11,827 nt of DNA from Bacteroidales bacterium (GTDB lineage Bacteria; Bacteroidota; Bacteroidia; Bacteroidales; UBA4181), in NCBI GenBank assembly GCA_031264715.1, contig JAISDP010000135.1, positions 1 through 11,827 on the forward strand, read 5' to 3'. Every line of letters begins with the position of its first letter. Positions within the stretch are counted from its first letter, which is position 1. Positions 5,984 through 11,827 of this stretch are shown here, piece by piece. The notes below the pieces were generated by a model. The model searched no databases, had not been told where the DNA came from, and saw only the letters and a program-made list of their open reading frames with translations. Made by a program: the position numbers and the translations under genes.

Positions 5984-8567
5984 TCTCGAACACCAGGCGT
6001 TCCTTCACATTGTCTATCTTGACAGGCTTGTCGGTGCGGACATTTCCCGAAAGGATGCGTTTTGACAATTCGTTGAGGATATTCTTCTGGATAACGCGTT
6101 TCACGGGACGCGCACCGTATTGCGGATCATATCCGACGATGGCTAACCATTCGATGGCTGCGTCGCTTACCTGCAACTCCATGCCCTGCGTTTTGAGCAT
6201 TTTCTGCAACTGCTTGACTTGCAGTTGTACCACTTCTTTGATTTCATCCTTCCGGAGCGGCTTGAACACTACGATCTCGTCCACACGGTTGATAAACTCG
6301 GGCCGGATGGTCTGCTTCAACAGGTTCATTACCTCCGCGCGCGTTTCTTCAAGCACCATGCCCCGATTGGCGTCGGTGATGCCGTCGAGTTTTTCCATGA
6401 TCAGGTGCGAACCAATGTTGGAAGTCATGATGATGATGGTGTTCTTGAAATTCACCGTGCGGCCTTTATTGTCGGTCAGCCGGCCGTCGTCGAGTACCTG
6501 GAGCAGGATATTGAATACGTCGGGGTGTGCCTTTTCGATTTCGTCGAGCAGCACCACCGAGTAAGGTTTGTGGCGCACCGATTCGGTCAGTTGTCCGCCT
6601 TCGTCGTAGCCCACATAACCCGGAGGCGCTCCGACCAGTCGCGATACCGAATGGCGTTCCTGATATTCGGACATATCGATCCGTGTCATCATATTCTCGT
6701 CGTTGAACAGAAATTCTGCCAGAGCACGCGCCAGTTCCGTCTTCCCGACCCCTGTAGAACCAAGGAAAATAAACGAACCGATGGGGCGTTTGGGGTCGGA
6801 CAGCCCGGCACGGTTACGGCGCACGGCATCTGAAACAACGGCAATCGCTTCATTCTGGCCTACCACGCGATGATGCAGTTCGGCTTCGAGCGTCAGAAGC
6901 TTGTCGCGTTCGCTCTGCAACATACGCGACACGGGAATCCCCGTCCAGCGAGCCACTACTTCGGCAATATCGTCGGAGGTTACTTCCTCCTGTATCAGCG
7001 CACTGCCCGATTGCTGCTTCTGCAATTCCTTATTGAGCTCTTCCATCGAGGTTTCGGCTTCCTTGATCTTCCCGTAACGGAGTTCGGCCACGCGCCCGTA
7101 ATCGCCTTGGCGTTCGGCCTGTTGCGCTTCGAACTTGAAGTTTTCTATTTCTTTTTTGACGCCCTGTATGCGTTCGATCAGGTTGCGTTCGCTCTGCCAT
7201 TTGGCACGCAGGTCATTGCACTGTTCGCGCAGGTTGGCTATTTCTTCCCCAAGCTGCTTGATTTTCGGCTCATTGCCTTCGCGCTTGATGGCTTCGCGTT
7301 CTATTTCCAACTGCTGGATACGGCGTTCGAGCACATCTATTTCCTCGGGCACTGAATTCATCTCCAGGCGAAGCTTGGCAGCGGCTTCGTCTACCAGGTC
7401 AATGGCCTTGTCGGGAAGGAACCGGTCGGAAATATACCGTTGCGACAGTTCCACAGCGGAAATCACCGCCTCGTCGCGAATACGGACCCGGTGATGCGTT
7501 TCGTAACGGTCTTTGATACCGCGCAGGATCGATATTGCGCTCAATGTATCCGGTTCATCGATTATTACGGTCTGGAAACGGCGTTCAAGCGCCTTGTCCT
7601 TTTCAAAGTATTTCTGGTATTCGTCTAACGTGGTGGCGCCAATGGCGCGCAGTTCGCCGCGGGCCAAAGCAGGTTTCAGGATGTTGGCGGCATCCATGGC
7701 GCCGTCGCTCCTCCCCGCTCCCACCAGCGTATGTATTTCGTCGATAAAAAGCACTACGTCGCCTTCGGAGGCAATGACTTCCTTTACTACGGCTTTCAAG
7801 CGTTCCTCAAACTCGCCCTTGTATTTGGCGCCGGCAATCAGTGCGCCCATATCAAGCGAGAACACCTGCTTGGTTTTCAGGTTCTCAGGGACGTCGCCAT
7901 TGACAATACGGTGCGCCAATCCTTCGGCAATGGCGGTTTTACCTACGCCCGGCTCGCCCACCAGAATCGGGTTGTTTTTGGTACGCCGCGAAAGGATTTG
8001 CAGCACACGCCGTATTTCTTCGTCGCGACCGATCACCGGATCGAGTTTGCCATTGCGGGCGCGGTCGTTGAGGTTAATGGCGTAGCGGTTCAGCGCATCA
8101 AAGGTATCTTCGGCCGTCTGGCTGTTTACCTTCGAGCCTTTGCGCAGTTCGTCGATGGCTTTTTGCAGTTCTTTCTGCGACATGCCGTTGTCCTTCAACA
8201 GTTGCGACACCTGGTCGCCTGCATCGAGCAAGCCTGCAAGAATATATTCGATGGATACAAACTGGTCGCCTGCATCTTTCGACAGTGTTATCGCTTTTTG
8301 CAAAGCCACGGACGCGTCTTTCGAGAGATATGCCTCCCCGCCCGATACTTTAGGGTATGATGTAATGATACTGTCGACGACCGTCGACACACGGTTTACA
8401 TTTATATTAAGTTTTTGCAACAAAAACGAAACAACATCTTCGCCTTCTTCGAAAAGCGCTTTCATGATGTGTCCCGTCTCAACAGCCTGGTTTCCATTTT
8501 CACCGGCCATTTGAAAAGCCTTCTGTACGGTTTCCTGCGCCTTAATGGTAAATTGATTCAGGTTCAT
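5979..8567 (-). CDS. clpB: ATP-dependent disaggregase ClpB (Hsp100)
   Basis: This 862-residue cytosolic hexameric AAA+ chaperone threads aggregated proteins through its pore together with DnaK. All expected parts are present at normal length. The Clp N-terminal double repeat spans about 1-145. NBD1 has Walker A GEPGVGKT (204-211), pore loop GAKYKGEFEER (246-256), Walker B VVLFIDE (271-277) and arginine fingers at 329-330. The coiled-coil middle domain spans about 405-525 and separates ClpB from ClpA and ClpX. NBD2 has Walker A GSTGVGKT (603-610), pore loop YVGYDEGG (651-658), Walker B VVLLDE (671-676), arginine finger R761 in FINRVDE and sensor-2 GAR (818-820). No ClpP-binding IGF/L loop is seen. 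The ATG start matches the family N-terminus (MNLNQFTIKAQE). No CIRCE element is visible upstream. The promoter region instead carries a pair of 9-bp direct repeats. Confidence 0.98.
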   Translation of the reverse strand: MNLNQFTIKAQETVQKAFQMAGENGNQAVETGHIMKALFEEGEDVVSFLLQKLNINVNRVSTVVDSIITSYPKVSGGEAYLSKDASVALQKAITLSKDAGDQFVSIEYILAGLLDAGDQVSQLLKDNGMSQKELQKAIDELRKGSKVNSQTAEDTFDALNRYAINLNDRARNGKLDPVIGRDEEIRRVLQILSRRTKNNPILVGEPGVGKTAIAEGLAHRIVNGDVPENLKTKQVFSLDMGALIAGAKYKGEFEERLKAVVKEVIASEGDVVLFIDEIHTLVGAGRSDGAMDAANILKPALARGELRAIGATTLDEYQKYFEKDKALERRFQTVIIDEPDTLSAISILRGIKDRYETHHRVRIRDEAVISAVELSQRYISDRFLPDKAIDLVDEAAAKLRLEMNSVPEEIDVLERRIQQLEIEREAIKREGNEPKIKQLGEEIANLREQCNDLRAKWQSERNLIERIQGVKKEIENFKFEAQQAERQGDYGRVAELRYGKIKEAETSMEELNKELQKQQSGSALIQEEVTSDDIAEVVARWTGIPVSRMLQSERDKLLTLEAELHHRVVGQNEAIAVVSDAVRRNRAGLSDPKRPIGSFIFLGSTGVGKTELARALAEFLFNDENMMTRIDMSEYQERHSVSRLVGAPPGYVGYDEGGQLTESVRHKPYSVVLLDEIEKAHPDVFNILLQVLDDGRLTDNKGRTVNFKNTIIIMTSNIGSHLIMEKLDGITDANRGMVLEETRAEVMNLLKQTIRPEFINRVDEIVVFKPLRKDEIKEVVQLQVKQLQKMLKTQGMELQVSDAAIEWLAIVGYDPQYGARPVKRVIQKNILNELSKRILSGNVRTDKPVKIDNVKERLVFEN

Positions 8568-8611
8568 ATTTCAAGTTTTGGTTTTTGATTTTTGATGGAT
8601 GACCGGTATTT

Positions 8612-8667
8612 CCGGCCACATCATTTATCTTCACAAATAACCGGCCACAATGATTTTGTGACAAAAA
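8612..8667 (-). promoter_or_regulatory. Candidate clpB promoter region with paired 9-bp direct repeats
   Basis: On the minus strand TGTGGCCGG occurs at 8641-8649 and again at 8612-8620, 29 bp apart. Between them lies TATTTGTG (8632-8639), one mismatch from the -7 consensus TAnnTTTG. TTTTTG at 8662-8667 is a possible -33 element 22 bp further upstream. A short inverted repeat CACAA/TTGTG (8646-8650 and 8656-8660) overlaps the upstream copy. GC-rich repeats around a promoter in otherwise AT-rich DNA suggest an operator for a stress regulator. The regulator is unknown. Confidence 0.4.
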
Positions 8668-8813
8668 GGTGGAAAAAAATCCCTGAAAGCTGACTTTTTG
8701 TCGTGCGAAATAAACTATTTCTTCAGGCAATTAAGAATTTTCGTCTCTTTGGCATTATCAAGCATCTTTTGTAGAAACATATGGGATGAAAATGTTTAGT
8801 GACATGGGAATAC

Positions 8814-8872
8814 CCAAAACGAAACTGCTGGTATTTCAGGTGACACCTGAAATATCAGCAGTCTCGTTTTGG
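8814..8872 (-). terminator. 59-bp near-perfect palindrome, likely transcript end of the DUF1573 gene
   Basis: Two 29-nt arms (8814-8842 and 8844-8872) are complementary except at two positions, and a single base (A8843) is at the centre. On either strand one of the exceptions is a G-U pair and the other an A-C mismatch. The palindrome begins 18 bp after the DUF1573 stop codon. The minus-strand outer arm contains TTTTGG rather than a free T-run. It would fold into a very stable RNA hairpin and most likely ends or protects the DUF1573 transcript, while insulating clpB from upstream transcription. A small hairpin TGGG-AATA-CCCA (8805-8816) overlaps its left edge. Confidence 0.7.
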
Positions 8873-8890
8873 ACTTAATGAACTACAAAA

Positions 8891-9316
8891 CTATTTCGCT
8901 GCCGTTTCGGTATTTTGTGCAATTTCGCCCTTGATGGTGACTCTTACGGGAGAATTTTTGGCATTGGACATTACCGTGAACTGCTTGCTGAAAGTACCCG
9001 GCATATGGGTGTTGTTATATTTGACCTTGATGGTCCCTTTTTCGCCCGGTTTGATCGGTTTGTCCTTGGGGCAGGTAGGCACCGTGCAACCGCATGTCGA
9101 CGGACAATTCTGGATAATCAAGGGTTCTTTGCCCGTATTGACAAATGTAAATTCACATTCGGCAGTTCCTTTGAACGGGAGTGTCCCGAAATCGTGAACC
9201 GTTTCCTCGAATGTTATTTCAGGCGCATTCGGATTGTCTTCCTTTTCTGGTTCCTGTCCAAAGCCTTTTGCTACAAAAAAGCAACAGGCGATCGTCAATA
9301 AAAAAACTTTTTGCAT
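8891..9316 (-). CDS. DUF1573 domain-containing secreted protein
   Basis: This 141-residue protein has an N-terminal signal peptide (Lys3, then a hydrophobic core to about residue 17) and probable cleavage near Gly20-Gln21, placing it in the periplasm or at the envelope. The DUF1573 domain is an Ig-like beta-sandwich found widely in Bacteroidota. It covers about 33-132 with the typical order TVHDFGTLPFKG, FTFVNTGKEPLII, then the cysteine-rich CPSTCGCTVPTC (71-82), IKPGEKGTIKVKY, GTFSKQFTVMSN and VRVTIKGE. Cys75 and Cys77 belong to the family CGCT motif. Cys71 and Cys82 flank it and may form a second pair. Its molecular role is unknown. It appears monocistronic, with its own promoter candidate upstream and a long palindrome after the stop. 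Confidence 0.9.
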   Translation of the reverse strand: MQKVFLLTIACCFFVAKGFGQEPEKEDNPNAPEITFEETVHDFGTLPFKGTAECEFTFVNTGKEPLIIQNCPSTCGCTVPTCPKDKPIKPGEKGTIKVKYNNTHMPGTFSKQFTVMSNAKNSPVRVTIKGEIAQNTETAAK

Positions 9317-9373
9317 GATATATTTATTTTTGATTTTGATTTTAATCTATGGTTCGACTGTATTTTGAAAAAA

Positions 9374-9381
9374 CAAAATTA
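9374..9381 (-). promoter_or_regulatory. Candidate -7 promoter element for the DUF1573 gene
   Basis: The minus strand reads TAATTTTG, matching TAnnTTTG exactly, 57 bp before the ATG. The expected -33 TTTG is not evident. The surrounding 239-bp intergenic region (9317-9555) is strongly AT-rich with poly-A and poly-T runs and contains no other clear feature. No terminator is evident for the oxidoreductase gene that ends at 9556. Confidence 0.35.
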
Positions 9382-9555
9382 CAATTATCAATACGTCCTT
9401 GTTCTAAAAAGGTTACGAAAAATCAAATTTTTAATTTTTTTTAACATTGGAAATAACCTTTTCCGCATGATTACTTTATTTTTACAAATTTCGTGCCTGA
9501 ATCTCAATGTTTCATATAAAGTTTTCGATTGAGTTTTTGCTTATGTTGACAGGAG

Positions 9556-11013
9556 TTACCCCTTGATCTTATCCATCAGGTACTTTGCTCCCAGCAATTC
9601 GCTACAGGTTGCTGCTGCCCCGATGGAAACGCCGAGCACGCCATGGAAATACACATTTTGCCCGGTCAACAGCAGGTTGGAGATACCGGTACGCGGGAAT
9701 ACCATAGTCGATAGCGGATGATTACAGTCCTTGAGCACCCCGTAAGCCGATCCTTCGGGAGTTCCGGTATAGTCGCGATAACTGAGCGGCGTTGACGTAT
9801 ACTGGCGTGCAATCATCTGCCCGAATCCGGGGAAATGCTGTTCGGCGGCCTCAATCAACTGGCTGGCCTTGCGGGATTTCAGTTCCTGATAACCGGCATC
9901 ACGATGCCCTACCGTAGTATGCTCCCAAGGCTTCAGTTCCGCAAAATCCATGTTGGCGAGCAACGAAACCGCCTGGGCGTATCCGTCGCGTTCGTTCCCC
10001 ACTGGGGTCATCATAAATTTGGAAGGCCAGGTATTGTCCCTGTTGTAATGGTAGTAGATATGGTTGCAGAAGGGAAAAGTCCGTTCCTTCAGCGCCACAT
10101 GCAAAACAAAAATCCCGGATGAGTTTTGCAGGCTCTCAATCCTCATGCGGTACAGCTTTCTGATATCTCCTTCGGCAATCATACGCAGCGTGACCTGCGG
10201 GTGAACATTGGAAATAAACTGCGTACCTTCTATCTCTTCGCCGGTATGCAACACGATTGCCTTTGCCGTTCCTTTCTCAACCACGAACCGTTCCGCTGTG
10301 CGGCGACAAATGATGGTTCCCCCGGCTGCACGTATTCCATCGGCCAGCGCGTTGCTGATCTGTTCGCTGTCGCCGGCCATGCGCCACGCGCTCTCGGTAA
10401 ACGAATGGTTGATCAGCGAGTAAAGCAGCAGCGACGTCTTGTCGGAAATGGTGCCATACATCGGATCGTTGCCCGACAGTATCTTCTGCAGTCGTGTGTT
10501 TCCGATGATCGAGCGCAGATACTGGTCGGCACAGGTGCCTATGTAAGGTTTGTCGAATACAGCCCCGTACAGTTTGTCATCCAGGGCATAGAACGGCAGC
10601 GACCTGCACACGTCTTTCATCTTGGCGGCATGCTGTTCGAGGACATGGCGTTCGTCGGGGAAATGTTTCGCCAAACTATCGACAAACCCCGTGCCCATTG
10701 CCAATGGGTAGGTAGCGCCGTCGCTGCCGAACCCGATGACATCAAACCCGTTTTCGTCCAACCGTTGCACATCAACCTTCCCAAGCAGTCCAAAATACTT
10801 AAAATACTGGTGCAGAATCTGGCCTTTGTCCAAGCTGCCCATATAATGTATGCCGGTGTTGAACACATGCTTGCCACGGCGCATGGATTGAAGGCAACCG
10901 CCTGGCTTGGCATTTTTTTCAACCATACAAACGCTATACCCTTCCCTGCCGAGGATGGTTCCGCACAGTAAACCGCCCAAACCGCTGCCTATGATCACTA
11001 CATCGTATTTCAT
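9556..11013 (-). CDS. FAD-dependent oxidoreductase, CrtI / retinol saturase-like
   Basis: This 485-residue flavoenzyme belongs to the phytoene desaturase, carotenoid isomerase and all-trans-retinol 13,14-reductase superfamily. The N-terminal dinucleotide-binding fold is clear: DVVIIGSGLGG with G9, G11 and G14, the acidic residue E32 ending strand 2 (MVEKN), and the following PGGCLQS (37-43). FNTGIHYMG (51-59) is characteristic of the retinol-saturase-like branch. Near the C-terminus, LLTGQNVYFHGVLGVSIGAAAT matches the FAD-closing motif of the family. The substrate is unknown. No carotenoid, isoprenoid or flexirubin genes are in the window, so a polyene hydrocarbon role is not supported by context. 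The zinc-ribbon gene upstream ends 83 bp before this start, so the two could be co-transcribed. No clear TAnnTTTG match was found in that gap. Confidence 0.88.
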   Translation of the reverse strand: MKYDVVIIGSGLGGLLCGTILGREGYSVCMVEKNAKPGGCLQSMRRGKHVFNTGIHYMGSLDKGQILHQYFKYFGLLGKVDVQRLDENGFDVIGFGSDGATYPLAMGTGFVDSLAKHFPDERHVLEQHAAKMKDVCRSLPFYALDDKLYGAVFDKPYIGTCADQYLRSIIGNTRLQKILSGNDPMYGTISDKTSLLLYSLINHSFTESAWRMAGDSEQISNALADGIRAAGGTIICRRTAERFVVEKGTAKAIVLHTGEEIEGTQFISNVHPQVTLRMIAEGDIRKLYRMRIESLQNSSGIFVLHVALKERTFPFCNHIYYHYNRDNTWPSKFMMTPVGNERDGYAQAVSLLANMDFAELKPWEHTTVGHRDAGYQELKSRKASQLIEAAEQHFPGFGQMIARQYTSTPLSYRDYTGTPEGSAYGVLKDCNHPLSTMVFPRTGISNLLLTGQNVYFHGVLGVSIGAAATCSELLGAKYLMDKIKG

Positions 11014-11096
11014 AAAATTGCAAAACCTGTGGATAGAACGGAAGGAGACACAAGAGCCGGTTTCTTTATTTTCTTTTTATAAATTTTCACCATTTG

Positions 11097-11827
11097 TTAA
11101 CAACGGTCGTTTTTTATAATTTTTGTTCCGCACAGCGAGCAAAAAGGCAGATGAGCGAAATTCTTCGTCCCGCAGTTTTCACACTGTTTAAAGAGTTCCA
11201 TTCCGCAGTGCCGGCAAAAAGTTGTTGCATACTTGTAAATGTCCGTTTCCGATGCCCTTGTCGCCGAAAATTCCCATTTGCGCAAAAGGAAATCTTTTCC
11301 GCACGAAGGACAAAAATGATTTTCCAATGCTTTTTCCGCAACGGCTGTCTGAATCTTTCTGGCTCGCTCTTGCGTGGAAATTTTTAACTCTGCCTGCTTT
11401 TGTTCTATAAATTGCCTGATGCGTTTAATCGCATAATAACCCAATCCGGCAGTCAGAACAACGCCAACAGAATAACGTACGTAACCGCCGTAACTCGGCA
11501 AATAGGGAACAAGCCCGAAGAAAAAAACGTACATTGAGAAAAGCGTAAACCCAAAGAAAAGAGGATAGAATTTGTGTCGCCTGTAGCGAATGAAAAAGAA
11601 AATTCCCAACGCTAAAATCGGCGCAACAAAAATCAGGCGAATTACAAATACTTTTAAATCATATTTTTTAAACGCTACCTTATATTTTTCATAAGCCGCC
11701 GATTGCTCCCTGCTGATGGACTTTTGTATTTCCTGCCGCTGCTTTTCCGTTTCCTCAATTTGCGTTTGCAACGTGTCAAGCTGTGTGCGCCATTCCTGTT
11801 CTATTTGATAAAATTCGTCCAGTTTCT
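11097..11827 (-). CDS. Membrane protein with coiled coil and double zinc ribbon, 5' end outside the window
   Basis: The frame is open to the window edge, so the 242 residues visible are only the C-terminal part. An in-frame TTG at 11771 is not a credible start, because 18 further codons upstream continue the same charged, Gln/Glu-rich helix. In order the visible protein has a coiled-coil-like N-terminal stretch, then three predicted membrane segments (about 11651-11586, 11567-11496 and 11480-11427), then a basic helix. Last comes a C-terminal zinc-binding region with four CxxC pairs: CPSC (near 11312), CRHC (near 11216), CENC (near 11183) and CSLC (near 11141). These could form two zinc ribbons, probably facing the cytosol. 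I do not recognise a named family. Zinc-ribbon tails of this kind are common in uncharacterised membrane proteins. A link with the downstream oxidoreductase is possible but unproven. Confidence 0.75.
   Translation of the reverse strand, partial: KLDEFYQIEQEWRTQLDTLQTQIEETEKQRQEIQKSISREQSAAYEKYKVAFKKYDLKVFVIRLIFVAPILALGIFFFIRYRRHKFYPLFFGFTLFSMYVFFFGLVPYLPSYGGYVRYSVGVVLTAGLGYYAIKRIRQFIEQKQAELKISTQERARKIQTAVAEKALENHFCPSCGKDFLLRKWEFSATRASETDIYKYATTFCRHCGMELFKQCENCGTKNFAHLPFCSLCGTKIIKNDRC

Noticed and set aside
6219..8360. Several long plus-strand open frames antisense to clpB
   Set aside because: They are shadows of the highly conserved clpB reading frame, with low-complexity or unrecognisable translations and no independent start signals.
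8542..8730. Short minus-strand frame of 62 codons overlapping the clpB start
   Set aside because: It covers the putative clpB promoter and direct repeats, overlaps clpB out of frame and shows no family signature.
8568..8760. CIRCE heat-shock operator upstream of clpB
   Set aside because: I looked for TTAGCACTC-N9-GAGTGCTAA and found no match, even partial, in the upstream region.
9311..9532. Plus-strand frame of 73 codons in the AT-rich spacer before the DUF1573 gene
   Set aside because: The translation is dominated by Phe, Leu, Ile and Asn from A/T runs, and the region holds the likely DUF1573 promoter on the other strand.
10126..10971. Plus-strand open frame of 281 codons antisense to the FAD oxidoreductase
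   Set aside because: It lies entirely within the oxidoreductase gene, whose flavoprotein motifs are unambiguous. The antisense translation has no recognisable domain, and long antisense frames are expected in coding DNA of this composition.
1..11827. CRISPR array, tRNA or rRNA genes, insertion sequences, integrase or phage genes
   Set aside because: No regularly spaced repeats, no cloverleaf-like or rRNA sequence, and no transposase or integrase motifs were seen on either strand.

Overview
The window looks like a stretch of a Bacteroidota chromosome, most likely order Bacteroidales. The evidence is a TonB-dependent receptor with a carboxypeptidase-regulatory-like N-terminal domain paired with a DUF4249 lipoprotein, a DUF1573 secreted protein, a CBM9-like solo protein and a retinol-saturase-like oxidoreductase. 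Several AT-rich upstream regions also carry matches to the Bacteroidota -7 element TAnnTTTG. Genus cannot be fixed from this sequence. No tRNA, rRNA, CRISPR array, transposase, integrase or phage gene is visible.

Left part (1-4451): three minus-strand envelope genes lie head to tail. In transcription order they are a small outer-membrane beta-barrel protein (4133-3534), a DUF4249 lipoprotein (3475-2534) and a TonB-dependent receptor (2531-117). The last two are 2 bp apart, so they are almost certainly co-transcribed and probably form one outer-membrane import complex. The substrate cannot be read from the sequence. A divergent AT-rich intergenic region of about 320 bp separates this block from the plus-strand genes.

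Middle (4452-5877): two plus-strand genes encode a GNAT acetyltransferase resembling spermidine/spermine N1-acetyltransferases and a cytosolic-looking CBM9-like protein. A strong hairpin terminator closes the block. It has T-rich flanks on both strands and may also stop transcription arriving from clpB.

Right part (5979-11827): all genes are on the minus strand. They are clpB (disaggregase), a DUF1573 periplasmic protein followed by a 59-bp near-perfect palindrome, a CrtI/retinol-saturase-type FAD oxidoreductase, and a membrane protein with a double zinc ribbon whose 5' end lies beyond the window. These appear to be separate transcription units, except possibly the last two, which are 83 bp apart.

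Overall this is mostly ordinary chromosomal content. The points that merit a second look are the DUF4249/receptor unit with its charged C-terminal tail, the repeat-flanked clpB promoter region, the long palindrome after the DUF1573 gene, GC-rich sequence at two gene 3' ends, and the unclassified zinc-ribbon membrane protein.
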